This document shows, one piece after another, positions 33,655 through 42,080 of a stretch of 64,000 nt of DNA. Location of the stretch: positions 2,832,501-2,896,500 of the forward strand of contig NZ_CP009291.1 of the NCBI RefSeq assembly GCF_000767465.1, given 5' to 3'. Positions within the stretch are counted from its first letter, which is position 1; each line of letters opens with the position of its first letter. The notes beneath the pieces were generated by a model. It did not search any database and was not told where the DNA came from. It saw only the letters and a list, made by a program, of their open reading frames with translations. A program made the position numbers and the translations under genes. The DNA is from Novosphingobium pentaromativorans US6-1 (GTDB taxonomy: Bacteria; Pseudomonadota; Alphaproteobacteria; Sphingomonadales; Sphingomonadaceae).

Positions 33655-35100
33655 ATGCAACAGATGAGTCTTTCCGATCTCGAAGCCAAGATCGCGCACG
33701 ATCTTGAGACCCTCAACTATGGACGACCCAACATCGTGCGTCCGCGTACGCATCCCGATGGTCACGTTTATGACGTGCTCATCGTGGGGGGCGGGCAGAG
33801 CGGACTGGGGGCTGCATTCGCTCTTCTGAGCGAGCGCATGACCAACATCCTGGTGATCGACGCCAATCCCGAGGGCTTCGAAGGTCCTTGGGAAACCTAT
33901 GCCCGCATGCGCACGCTGCGCACGCCGAAGCAGCTTACCGGCCTCGATCTGGGCATCCCCAGCCTCACGTTCCGGGCGTGGTACGAGGCCCAGTACGGGC
34001 TGGAAGCGTGGGAGGAACTGGACAAGATCTCCCGCTCGGAGTGGATGCGCTACTTGCGCTGGTATCGCCAGGTCCTGGAATTGCCGGTTCGCAACGACAC
34101 GCGCACCACGCAGATCGAACCTTTGCCGGGCGGCATCTATCGTGTGCATCTCGAGAAGGGGGCGCCTCTGCTGGCGCGTAAGGTCGTTCTTGCCACCGGC
34201 ATCCAGGGCGGCGGGGAGTGGCATATTCCCGAGATGATGAAGGCGCTGCCTCGCCATCTCTACGCCCACACTTCGGAGATGATCGATTTCGGCGCTTGGC
34301 GGGGCAAGAGAATCGCCATCCTGGGCGGTGGCGCCTCGGCGTTCGACAATGCCGCGACTGCGCTTGATGCAGGGGCAGATGAAGTCCAGGTCTTCATGCG
34401 CCGCCGCGAGATTCCGCAGGTCAGTCCCATTCCGTTTCTCGATCAGAATGGTCTGCTCGCCCGGTTCGGTTCGCTGGATGACCGGATGCGCTACATCATG
34501 ACGGAGCAATTCCTCCGCCTCGGCCAGCCGCCCACGAACGACATGTTCGACCGAGCGGCGGCCCATCCCGGGTTCGGGCTCAGGCTCGGATGTCCGTGGA
34601 ACGGCGTGCGTGAAATCGACGGCAAGGTTGAGATCTCGACGCCCGAGGGCCTCGAATACTTCGATTTCGCAGTGCTTTCCACCGGTCTTGTGACCGATCC
34701 CCGGCTTCGCCCGGAATTGAGCCTTGTTTCCGACAAGATCCGTCTGTGGGGTGATCTGGACCTCGATGTCGGCGAGTACAAGAGCGCCCTTGTCGACAGT
34801 CATCCCTACCTCAGCCCGGCGTTCAGCTACACGGCCAAGGATCCGAATGATTCTGCGATGGCCGCTGCGGTCGGCGGCATCTTCCCGTTCAATTTTTCGG
34901 CGCTGGTAAATTTCAGCCTGGTTGCATCCGGACTGGCCGCGCTCTCGTACGGACTGAAGAGGCTCGTTGCGGGGCTTTCGGACCAGTTCCTGCGTGAAGA
35001 CGTGAACGAGCTGTTCGCCGACTATCTGGCTTACGATGAAAAGACCTGCGAGTTTGACGTGAGCCGGTTCGTGCGCAGCCCGCAAGCTGTCGATGGTTAG
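33655..35100 (+). CDS. Flavin-containing monooxygenase-like FAD/NAD(P) oxidoreductase
   Basis: A 481-residue soluble flavoprotein; an ATG three codons downstream is the alternative start. The FAD motif is DVLIVGGGQSGLGAAFAL and the NAD(P)H motif is IAILGGGASAFDNAATAL. Between them, GPWETYARMRTLRTPKQL and the LSTGLVTDP segment near the end match the flavin monooxygenase and N-hydroxylase (SidA/PvdA-like) group. Such enzymes oxygenate nitrogen, sulfur or carbonyl carbon in small molecules. It follows the receptor gene by 54 bases and is probably cotranscribed, so it may oxygenate the imported compound. The reaction is not determined. Confidence 0.8.
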   Translation: MQQMSLSDLEAKIAHDLETLNYGRPNIVRPRTHPDGHVYDVLIVGGGQSGLGAAFALLSERMTNILVIDANPEGFEGPWETYARMRTLRTPKQLTGLDLGIPSLTFRAWYEAQYGLEAWEELDKISRSEWMRYLRWYRQVLELPVRNDTRTTQIEPLPGGIYRVHLEKGAPLLARKVVLATGIQGGGEWHIPEMMKALPRHLYAHTSEMIDFGAWRGKRIAILGGGASAFDNAATALDAGADEVQVFMRRREIPQVSPIPFLDQNGLLARFGSLDDRMRYIMTEQFLRLGQPPTNDMFDRAAAHPGFGLRLGCPWNGVREIDGKVEISTPEGLEYFDFAVLSTGLVTDPRLRPELSLVSDKIRLWGDLDLDVGEYKSALVDSHPYLSPAFSYTAKDPNDSAMAAAVGGIFPFNFSALVNFSLVASGLAALSYGLKRLVAGLSDQFLREDVNELFADYLAYDEKTCEFDVSRFVRSPQAVDG

Positions 35101-35464
35101 GGGCGCTGGATGATAGCGCTGCTACGGAGGACTGCATAGCCGCGCGTTTCGGCAATGAACCTTCGGGTCGCTAATATATCGAATGAAGGGGGGCAGTTTG
35201 CTGGCCGCGCCGGCGGTGATGCAAAATGCCCCCCAAGTCCTGCTTGCGCGCGGCCTTGCCGGCTTCATGGGACATATCGGTCGGGCCACTTGGGCCGGGA
35301 CACTTCGGTGCCTCACCTCGGGGTGCCGCTATCTGGTCACTGATGCCTTGATCGGTCCTGGCCGCGTTTTGCCGGGGCCGCTTGCGGTCAGATGAAGATA
35401 TTCAGGCGCCGGATCGAAGCGAAATCCTATTGAAGTCGGCACGCAGCTGGCGGATAATGCTGCG
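35101..35464. other. Noncoding region before the VanZ-like gene
   Basis: About 360 bases. Its main content is the stem-loop at 35188-35234. Short ORFs crossing it have no protein-like features. Confidence 0.5.
35188..35234. terminator. Stem-loop after the flavoprotein gene
   Basis: GGGGGGCA (35188-35195) pairs with TGCCCCCC (35227-35234); after one mismatch the pairing continues as TTTGC (35197-35201) with GCAAA (35221-35225), and a small CCGC/GCGG stem lies inside. This gives about 13 pairs in the outer stem. It has no U-run, so it may terminate or only stabilise the transcript. Confidence 0.45.
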
Positions 35465-35809
35465 GTGCAAAAGTATCTCAAGACAGCGTTCTGGACGGCG
35501 ATGGCCTTCGCCTTCGTCATGGCGATCGTTCCCGGTTCCAACGATCTGCCCGGCATCGTGCCGGATAAAGTCCAACATATGGCGGCATTTGCGAGCTTGG
35601 CGATACTGGGTACGCTGGCTTATCCGCGCATTCCCCGGCTGCTGCTGGCTCTGGGGCTTGTCGTCGTGGGCGGACTGATAGAGGTGGTGCAGATGATACC
35701 TGCGCTGCATCGCGATGCGGAATGGGGGGACCTGTTCGCCGATACCTTCGCAGTGGCGCTCATCCTGGTCTGCATGCAGTTCGTGCTCAAGGCGTTGCCC
35801 AGCCGCTGA
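35465..35809 (+). CDS. VanZ-like small membrane protein
   Basis: A 114-residue protein from GTG at 35465. It has four hydrophobic segments: TAFWTAMAFAFVMAIVP, VQHMAAFASLAILGTLAY, LLLALGLVVVGGLIEVVQM and TFAVALILVCMQFVL. The DKVQHMAAFASLA and GLIEVVQ...R..EWGDLFADT patterns are those of the VanZ-like family, in which a D-K-x-x-H-x-x-A-F helix and an E-x-x-Q helix are conserved. The role of chromosomal VanZ-like proteins is poorly known; some affect teicoplanin susceptibility or envelope lipids. It appears to be a single-gene unit. Confidence 0.8.
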   Translation: MQKYLKTAFWTAMAFAFVMAIVPGSNDLPGIVPDKVQHMAAFASLAILGTLAYPRIPRLLLALGLVVVGGLIEVVQMIPALHRDAEWGDLFADTFAVALILVCMQFVLKALPSR

Positions 35810-36838
35810 GCCAAGGCAACGGGTGTACGGGGGACAATGTTGCCTGCCGCCACGCGTTCGGGGCTTTTCAGCTATGCCTGTCTCGCCGGCGGAGTGACAA
35901 TAACCCTCCGGTGCCTTAGCGTCCCTCGGGTGAAGCGGGCGTTGCGATGTTAAATCTGCTTAATCGTTGGTGCATTGCGGCGGATTCGCCTCGCCGGGGC
36001 ATATACCTTATGATAGTTTCCATTGTTAGTGGAAGGGTGAGGGGCAGCTTGATGAGACGTGCTTCCCAATTCGTCTTGAATTTGACTGCCGCGAAGACCC
36101 CATTCGCAGATGGAAAGGACTGTCCGGAGCTCTGCCACCTGGGGAATCGTCAGGTCAGAATTAGCGCATGACCCGCTGATGATTCATCCGTTAACGCCGG
36201 CCGGTACAAGCCCCCCTGCTATTGCGTAGCCGGCACGGCAATGGTCCCGGCGCCGGTTTCAGGACGGCTGCAAAGCCTCCCGTTTCCGACGTCGGGACTT
36301 CATCCATGACCGGTCAGGTCTGCTTGCTTGAAGGAAGTGCGCGCCTCAACAGGCATCGACCGTGTGCTTGTGGCCGCTTCGGAGGCATCCAAAATTGTAC
36401 AATTGCGACAAGATTGGGGGTTCTCTCCCGTTGCAATTACTTGCCAAGTAAATGTTGCTATCAAAGCGCGAATTTTCCGTAATTCGTAAGTGCCGAATTT
36501 TCCTTATTTGTTTTGTATTGAACTGGATCATCGTACGCATTAACCTGATCTTGCTCTGAACTCTTTGCGGTCCTTTTTTGCAAGATGGAGGGAGAGGCAG
36601 TGGTTTTGCAGGCCGGTCCTGTTCTTGCGAAGAGCCAAGCTCGAAGCGTGCAGTTGTTTCTTGCTTTGCGTTCGGGGAACGCCTTTTTCTCAGACTTTTA
36701 CGTGACCAAGCCCGACTTACAGGGCCTGATGGACGTCGTTCCACGTGGACGGCATCCCTCTCGTGACTTTCCGCCTCCTGCTCGCACAACCACCGAGAGT
36801 TGCAGGAGGCGGAAAATTGTCTGCACGCGAAGCGAGCG
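35810..36838. other. About 1 kb without a convincing gene
   Basis: Several short ORFs run through this region on both strands, but none shows a domain, signal peptide or convincing start. The stretch 36400-36560 is AT-rich compared with the rest of the window. The only clear structure is the perfect inverted repeat at 36768-36815. It could contain a decayed gene or an untranslated RNA. Confidence 0.5.
36768..36815. repeat. 14-bp perfect inverted repeat upstream of a lipoprotein gene
   Basis: TTTCCGCCTCCTGC (36768-36781) pairs exactly with GCAGGAGGCGGAAA (36802-36815) across a 20-base loop. The right arm contains AGGAGG, a perfect Shine-Dalgarno core that the stem would hide. The next gene's ATG lies 23 bases beyond the stem, so it could be a leader structure. 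Confidence 0.6.
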
Positions 36839-37309
36839 ATGATGGACTGCGCTTCCTGTCGTTGCCTGGCGGTATCGGGACTTGTCGGCTTGTCGCTTGC
36901 GGCAAGCGCCTGCGGGGCAGGGGGCGATGAACGCCCACTCGTGCCGCCAAGCGAGGACGCCTCTGCCGATGCTTCCGTCGATACCGCGTCGATGGCGATT
37001 GCCAGCGAAGCTGCAACGCAGCCGTTCGAGGCGTCTTCGCCGCCTCCGGTTGTCATGGCTGAGGCGCGCATTCCGGCCGCGCCCCCTGTCAGGCAACTCG
37101 TTCGCGGCATGGAAGATCTGGAAGGAAAATGCCTTGCCAGGGTGGGGGCACTAACCAGCGCTACTGTTCTCGGCACCAGGCGTATCGACGAGGCGGCCGA
37201 TGCGATCGAGATCTACGTGAACGTCGAGGGCGCTCAGGCCCCCTGGCTATGCCGCGGCAATCGTGACGGAAGCATCGTCCGCGTCATGAACACGGACGGC
37301 GAGGGCTAG
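36839..37309 (+). CDS. Hypothetical small lipoprotein
   Basis: A 156-residue protein; two adjacent ATG codons (36839, 36842) are possible starts. The N-terminus MMDCASCRCLAVSGLVGLSL, then AASAC, is a lipoprotein signal with the lipobox cysteine in AASAC. A Pro/Ala/Ser-rich linker follows (PPSEDASADASVDTASMAIA). The C-terminal domain of about 60 residues (CLARVGALTSATVLGTRRID ... IYVNVEGAQAPWLCRGNRDG) has two cysteines that could form a disulfide. The protein is not recognised beyond that. It is probably periplasmic and anchored to the inner or outer membrane. Confidence 0.65.
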   Translation: MMDCASCRCLAVSGLVGLSLAASACGAGGDERPLVPPSEDASADASVDTASMAIASEAATQPFEASSPPPVVMAEARIPAAPPVRQLVRGMEDLEGKCLARVGALTSATVLGTRRIDEAADAIEIYVNVEGAQAPWLCRGNRDGSIVRVMNTDGEG

Positions 37310-37379
37310 CCTTGCAGCGCTGGATGCGCCCAGGGTCGTTCCTTTCAGTTCGCCTGAAAAGCGCCGGAGACCTGCAGGG

Positions 37380-37652
37380 ATGAGATGGCTCTTTGGAATA
37401 TTCCTTGCGCTTTACATCCTTGCGCTTCTCGCCCTGACTGCCGGCACCTTGGGCTGGTTGGAGCAGGACAAGAACGCGCTATCAGGCCTGTTCCTCACGG
37501 TTCTGGGCATGCCTTGGAACGCGCTCGCCGATCAATTCGGTCCGCGATCGGTGGCGACGACAGTGCTGGCACCCGGCGTGAACCTCGCCATTTTCGGCCT
37601 GCTTGCGCAGTTATTCCCTTCCGATGCGCAGAAGGGCGACGAGCGGCCGTAA
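37380..37652 (+). CDS. Hypothetical small membrane protein
   Basis: A 90-residue protein that is not recognised by family. It has an N-terminal helix (WLFGIFLALYILALLALTAG), a short amphipathic middle (LEQDKNALSGLFLTVLGMPW), and a second hydrophobic segment (VLAPGVNLAIFGLLAQLF). The arrangement suggests two membrane passes. It lies 70 bases after the small lipoprotein gene on the same strand and may be cotranscribed with it. Its 3' end faces the TPR gene with a 36-base gap. Confidence 0.6.
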   Translation: MRWLFGIFLALYILALLALTAGTLGWLEQDKNALSGLFLTVLGMPWNALADQFGPRSVATTVLAPGVNLAIFGLLAQLFPSDAQKGDERP

Positions 37653-37688
37653 GGCGGACAGTCTTGATCGAGGGGCTGTGAGGCGCTC

Positions 37689-38642
37689 TTATTTTTCCCG
37701 AATGCCAAGCATCCCTGCCTGCTGGCGCAGGTAATCGGCCTTGCCCGGATTGGCGGCGATGGCATCGGTGAGGGCCTTTTGCGCCTTCTCCGGCTGGTCG
37801 AGCGTGCGGCGGCTGCGCATGAGCATGATCCATCCGTCGATATTGGACGGATCGCTTTCCAGCCGCTGTTCAAGGCGTGACACCATGCCCTCGGCCATGT
37901 TGCGCTGCTCGCCGGGTGCGATGCGCGAGGCATTGGCGAGGTCCTGTGCGCTGGGGCCGGGAATGCCGCGGGCCGCAGCCGGAAGTGAAGCGCCGGCCGG
38001 AGCGCTGGAGGCGGCCTTGCTGTTCGCGGCGGCGAGCTTGTCGGCAACGTCGATCTGGTGGATCTTCCCCACCTGTTCGATGGTGCGCACAAGGTCGGCA
38101 CGCCAGGGCGCATCGGCCGGACTGTCCTTCAGCAATGCGAGCCAGTCGTCCACGGCGCCCTGGTGATCGCCGGACAAGTCGCGCTTCACTGCCATGAAAT
38201 AGCGCGAGCGCGGGTCCTTGGGGTCGATGGCGATGGCCTTTTCGAAGGCGCTGACGGCTTGCGGCGGCATCGGATCGCGATCGCTGGCCATGACCCGCGC
38301 CTCGCCAAGCGCGGACCAGAGGACGGCGGTGCCGGGCGCCAGCTCGGTTGCCTTGCCATAGGCGTTTGCCGCTTCGGCGAATCGCGCCGCCTCGAAATAG
38401 GCGAGCCCAAGGCGTTGCCAGGCTGCAGAATCCTTGGGCGTGTCCTTGGCCGCTTTCTCGAGATCGTCGATCGAGGCACTGGCCGGCAAAGAAGTTGATG
38501 CGGCCATGGCAGCATTGCCTGATGCAGTGTTAACCTCGTCACCGCGCAGTATCGCAGCCCCCACGGCCCCGGCGGCGACAAGTCCTGCAAGTACCAAAGC
38601 GATTCTTTGCGGACGAAATATTGTCGTCGTCGGTTGTGTCAT
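37689..38642 (-). CDS. TPR protein resembling the C-terminal part of CcmI/CycH (cytochrome c assembly)
   Basis: A 317-residue protein from ATG at 38642, where GGGAAT lies upstream. One N-terminal membrane helix (IALVLAGLVAAGAVGAAIL) is followed by TPR repeats at about residues 60-140 (AAWQRLGLAYFEAARFAEAA; VLWSALGEARVM; AISAFEKA-type) and a final pair, RLESDPSNIDGWIMLMRSRR, then TLDQPEKAQKAL. CcmI/CycH holds apocytochrome c for heme attachment. It is divergent from the multiheme cytochrome operon, which would need heavy heme-maturation support. The classic two-helix N-terminal CcmI region is missing, so a general TPR protein is also possible. Confidence 0.65.
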   Translation of the reverse strand: MTQPTTTIFRPQRIALVLAGLVAAGAVGAAILRGDEVNTASGNAAMAASTSLPASASIDDLEKAAKDTPKDSAAWQRLGLAYFEAARFAEAANAYGKATELAPGTAVLWSALGEARVMASDRDPMPPQAVSAFEKAIAIDPKDPRSRYFMAVKRDLSGDHQGAVDDWLALLKDSPADAPWRADLVRTIEQVGKIHQIDVADKLAAANSKAASSAPAGASLPAAARGIPGPSAQDLANASRIAPGEQRNMAEGMVSRLEQRLESDPSNIDGWIMLMRSRRTLDQPEKAQKALTDAIAANPGKADYLRQQAGMLGIREK

Positions 38643-38698
38643 CGCTAATTCCCATTCATTACAGTACCGTCGGCTGAGGGGACAGGCCACGGATCAGC

Positions 38699-38708
38699 TT
38701 TGCGCAAA
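38699..38708. promoter_or_regulatory. Palindrome TTTGCGCAAA in the divergent promoter region
   Basis: A perfect 10-base palindrome midway between the TPR gene and the flavoprotein operon, about 55 bases from each start. It is not a match to the usual CRP (TGTGA-N6-TCACA) or FNR (TTGAT-N4-ATCAA) consensus. It is only a candidate regulator site. Confidence 0.25.
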
Positions 38709-38762
38709 TGCGGTTTTTCGCGTGGCTTTGCAATGTTCGGTCGGCACGACGAGGGGGAAGTT

Positions 38763-41207
38763 GTGAAAGATCGCGTCCGTATCGCAATTATCGGCTCCGG
38801 CCCCGCAGGCATGAGCGCGGCGGGCAGGGCGGCCAGGCTGGGCATGTCGCACGTCCTGCTGGAAAAGACCGATCACCTGTCCGACACCATCTTCAAGTAC
38901 CAGAAGGGCAAGCACGTCATGGCGACGCCTTCCTCGCTGGTGCTGCGATCCGATTTCGAGTTCGATGCGGGCAAGCGTGAACAGATCCTCGGGATCTGGG
39001 ACGAGCAGGCCGCAAGCAATGCGATAACCGTGCGTTACAAGTCGGAAGTCACCAAGATCGAGGGCGAAAAGGGCGCGTTCGTCCTGACGCTCAAGGGCGG
39101 GGACACGATCGAGGCCGAAGCGGTGATTCTGGCCATCGGCACCCAGGGCAACCCCAATCGCCTGCGCTGCGAAGGCGCAGACATGCCGCATATCCAGTAC
39201 CAGCTGGACGATCCCACCGAATATGTGGACGAGCACATTACGGTCGTGGGTACCGGCGATGCCGGGATCGAGAACGCGCTGGGCCTTGCCGCCGATCCGG
39301 CGCAGGGCAATGTCGTCACGATCCTTAACCGCGGTACCGAATTCGCGCGAGCCAAAGAGGCTAACGTCAAGCTGCTCATGGAGGCCGAAGCCGCCGGACG
39401 TATCATCATCCGCAATGAGACGACCCCGGCGCAAGTGCGGCCCGGCGAACTTCTGCTCGATACCCGCGACGGGCAGGAAACCATCCGCTGCGACCGCATC
39501 ATCGCGCGCACCGGCTCGGCCCCGCCGCGCAAGTTCGTCGAGGATTGCGGCATCGAATTCACCAGTCCCGAGCGCGAGGCCTTCCCGGTGCTGTCGCCGG
39601 TATTTGAGACGACGCGCCCGGGCATTCACGTCATCGGCGCGCTGGCGGGCTATCCGCTGATCAAGCACTGCATGAACCAGGGCTACGATGTCGTCGAATT
39701 CCTGAACGGCAATACCGGTCTCAAGCCTGCCGACGAACCGATCCTGGCGGAGAAGTTCGCGGCTCTGCCAGGCCAGCGCAGCGTCGATGAATGGCTGGAA
39801 CTGTTCGGCGGCCGGATCGAGATCTTCCGCGACATTTCGGCGCTGCAACTGCGCGAACTGATGCTCGATTCCGACGTCAGTGCCTTTCGCAAGGGCGAGG
39901 TGGTATTCCAGCGCAATGAGCCGGGCTCCTCGCTCTTCGCCATCGCCGAAGGTTCGGTGGCGGTGGAGGTCAACAAGGACGATCCCTCGATCACCGTGCC
40001 GATCGGGCAGGGCTCCATCTTCGGCGAGGTCGGCCTCATTTCCGGCCGCCGCCGCGGCTCCACCGTGCGCGCGGCGCAGGACCTGATCGTCGTTGAACTT
40101 TCGCGTTCCGCCGCGCTGAAGATGATGGCCACGGCCCCGGCCGCGGCCAAGGTCGTCAACCGCATCGCGATCGAGCGCCAGCTCCTCCAGATATTCGGCT
40201 CGGGCCTCACCCCGGACGACATCGCCGAGCTGGTCGATGGGGCGGAAGTCAAGGAACTGCGCGCCAACGAAGTGCTGATGAAGGAGGGCGAGGAAGGCAC
40301 CGACATCTTCATCATCCGCCGCGGTTCGATGATCGTCGAGCGCCAGATCGGCGGCAAGCCGGTGTTCCTCAGCTACCTTCCGGCCGGCGCCTATGTCGGC
40401 GAGATGGCCGTGATCGATGGCTCGCGCCGGTCCGCGACGGTGCGAGCGGCGATCAAGTCCGAAGTCATCCGCTTGCCGGGTGAGGCTTTCGTGCGTCTGC
40501 TGGCGCGCAAGCCCCAGCTCAAGCAGAAGGCCTTCGCCGAGATGGAGCGACGGCGCGAAATCAATACTTTCGTCGAAGGACGCAAGGAGAACTTCTCGAG
40601 CGTCGTCGACATGTATTCCCAGACCGCGCAGTTCCTGGTCGACAACGGCATCGGCGAGGCGACCGACGTGCTGTTGATCGACGAGACGCTCTGCGTGGGA
40701 TGCGACAATTGCGAGAAGGCCTGCGCCGACAGCCATGACGGCCTCTCGCGGCTCGACCGCGAGGCGGGAACGACTTACGCGCATCTTCATGTGCCGACCT
40801 CGTGCCGCCACTGCGAACATCCGCACTGCATGGCGGATTGCCCCCCCAACGCGATCCAGCGCGGCCCGGACGGGGAAGTCTTCATCTACGAGACCTGCAT
40901 CGGCTGCGGCAACTGCCAGCGCAATTGCCCTTATGGCGTGATCCGCATGGATTCGGTGCCGCCGAAGAAGCCCTCGATCCTCTCGTGGCTGTTCCTCGGC
41001 AAGGGGCCTGGGCCGGGTGAGCCGAGCAAGGCCTGGCGCAAGGCGCATGCCGACGGCGTCGAGCGGCCCAAGCAGGCGATCAAGTGCGACATGTGCGCCG
41101 GGATCGACGGCGGGCCCTCCTGCGTGCGCGCCTGCCCTACCGGGGCGGCGATCCGCGTTTCGCCGGAAGCCTTCCTCTCGGTCGCCAAGCTGGCGGAGGG
41201 CGAATAA
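38763..41207 (+). CDS. FAD/NAD(P) oxidoreductase fused to two cyclic-nucleotide-binding domains and a four-cluster ferredoxin
   Basis: About 814 residues from GTG at 38763, which has a strong GAGGGG site; ATG at 38733 is the alternative. Residues 5-330 form a two-dinucleotide-fold flavoprotein (FAD motif IIGSGPAGMSAAG; NAD(P) motif VVGTGDAGIENAL). Residues of about 350-460 and 475-590 are two cNMP-binding domains with intact phosphate-binding cassettes: FGEVGLISGRRRGSTV (Glu422) and VGEMAVIDGSRRSATV (Glu547). Residues of about 644-792 carry four cysteine groups (CVGCDNCEKAC, CRHCEHPHCMADC, CIGCGNCQRNC, CDMC...CVRAC), like the electron-transfer subunits DmsB/HybA. It is cytoplasmic. It probably passes electrons between NAD(P)H and the membrane b-type cytochrome encoded next, gated by cAMP or cGMP. 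Confidence 0.93.
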   Translation: MKDRVRIAIIGSGPAGMSAAGRAARLGMSHVLLEKTDHLSDTIFKYQKGKHVMATPSSLVLRSDFEFDAGKREQILGIWDEQAASNAITVRYKSEVTKIEGEKGAFVLTLKGGDTIEAEAVILAIGTQGNPNRLRCEGADMPHIQYQLDDPTEYVDEHITVVGTGDAGIENALGLAADPAQGNVVTILNRGTEFARAKEANVKLLMEAEAAGRIIIRNETTPAQVRPGELLLDTRDGQETIRCDRIIARTGSAPPRKFVEDCGIEFTSPEREAFPVLSPVFETTRPGIHVIGALAGYPLIKHCMNQGYDVVEFLNGNTGLKPADEPILAEKFAALPGQRSVDEWLELFGGRIEIFRDISALQLRELMLDSDVSAFRKGEVVFQRNEPGSSLFAIAEGSVAVEVNKDDPSITVPIGQGSIFGEVGLISGRRRGSTVRAAQDLIVVELSRSAALKMMATAPAAAKVVNRIAIERQLLQIFGSGLTPDDIAELVDGAEVKELRANEVLMKEGEEGTDIFIIRRGSMIVERQIGGKPVFLSYLPAGAYVGEMAVIDGSRRSATVRAAIKSEVIRLPGEAFVRLLARKPQLKQKAFAEMERRREINTFVEGRKENFSSVVDMYSQTAQFLVDNGIGEATDVLLIDETLCVGCDNCEKACADSHDGLSRLDREAGTTYAHLHVPTSCRHCEHPHCMADCPPNAIQRGPDGEVFIYETCIGCGNCQRNCPYGVIRMDSVPPKKPSILSWLFLGKGPGPGEPSKAWRKAHADGVERPKQAIKCDMCAGIDGGPSCVRACPTGAAIRVSPEAFLSVAKLAEGE

Positions 41208-42073
41208 TGGTCAGTGCGTCCGAAACCGGCCACGTTGCCAACCGCGAATATCGCAGCGATCACGAGGGTTTCCTGCGTCATCGCGGCTTCCGCTGGATGA
41301 AGATCGCGACTGCGCTGTGCGTGGTGTGCATTGCGGCCTATTTCCTCACCGATCCCAAGCCGCGGCCCGGCGGCGGTACCTGGATCGGCTATACCCTGGG
41401 CACCATCGGCGCCCTTTTGATCGTCTGGCTCTCGCTGCTGGGCATCCGCAAGCGCGCGATCACCGAGGGGCGCTGGTCCCTCAAGGCCTGGACTTCGGCG
41501 CACGTGTACCTTGGCCTTTCGCTGATCGTCGTGGCGACGCTGCACACCGGCTTCCAGCTTGGCTGGAACGTCCACACCCTGGCCTATGCGCTGATGATGC
41601 TGGTGATCGTCTCGGGCATGTTCGGCATCTGGGCCTATGCTTCGCTGCCCACCGCGCTCAGTTCCAATCGTGAGCAGATGACGCAGGGGCAGATGGTCGA
41701 CGCCATTCGCGCGCTCGACCGTCAGCTTAACGAAGCCGCGCAGCCGCTTGCGCGCGGGCCGTCCGATCTGGTGCTGGCAGCACTGGAGGAAGACCCGTTC
41801 TCGCCGGGCCTGCTGCGCCGCCTTTCGGGCCATTACCCGGGCTGCACGACGCAGAAGGCGCTGGAAGGGCTGGCACTTTCCGGCTCTGCCGATCCGGCGA
41901 TCGAACGGGTGGAAAAGCTGCTGGTCCGGCGCAAGGCCCAGCTCGAGAGGATGCGCCGGCACATGCGCCTCAAGGCCATGCTGGAGGTGTGGCTCTACGT
42001 CCATGTCCCCGCCACGATGGCTCTGCTCGCGGCGCTGACCGCCCACATCGTTTCCGTGTTTTATTACTGGTGA
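41207..42073 (+). CDS. Diheme b-type cytochrome-like membrane protein
   Basis: A 288-residue protein whose ATG overlaps the previous stop as TAATG. It has about five hydrophobic segments: ATALCVVCIAAYFL, LGTIGALLIVWLSLLGI, HVYLGLSLIVVATLH, LAYALMMLVIVSGMFGIWAY and the final VPATMALLAALTAHIVSVFY. His99 and His113 lie 14 residues apart on one helix, and His266 and His280 lie 14 apart on the last, the spacing that binds two b hemes across a helix pair. A polar stretch of about 110 residues separates helix four from the last helix. The likely job is quinone-linked electron transfer between the cytoplasmic flavo-iron-sulfur protein and the periplasmic cytochrome. No exact family name was recognised. 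Confidence 0.8.
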   Translation: MVSASETGHVANREYRSDHEGFLRHRGFRWMKIATALCVVCIAAYFLTDPKPRPGGGTWIGYTLGTIGALLIVWLSLLGIRKRAITEGRWSLKAWTSAHVYLGLSLIVVATLHTGFQLGWNVHTLAYALMMLVIVSGMFGIWAYASLPTALSSNREQMTQGQMVDAIRALDRQLNEAAQPLARGPSDLVLAALEEDPFSPGLLRRLSGHYPGCTTQKALEGLALSGSADPAIERVEKLLVRRKAQLERMRRHMRLKAMLEVWLYVHVPATMALLAALTAHIVSVFYYW

Positions 42074-42080
42074 GGGCGGC

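Noticed and set aside
35947..36171. 74-codon plus-strand ORF with a few hydrophobic residues
   Set aside because: No ribosome binding site, no clear membrane helix and no recognisable motif.
36346..37176. 276-codon minus-strand ORF
   Set aside because: It runs through the lipoprotein gene, which has a clear signal peptide, and shows no domain or sensible start.
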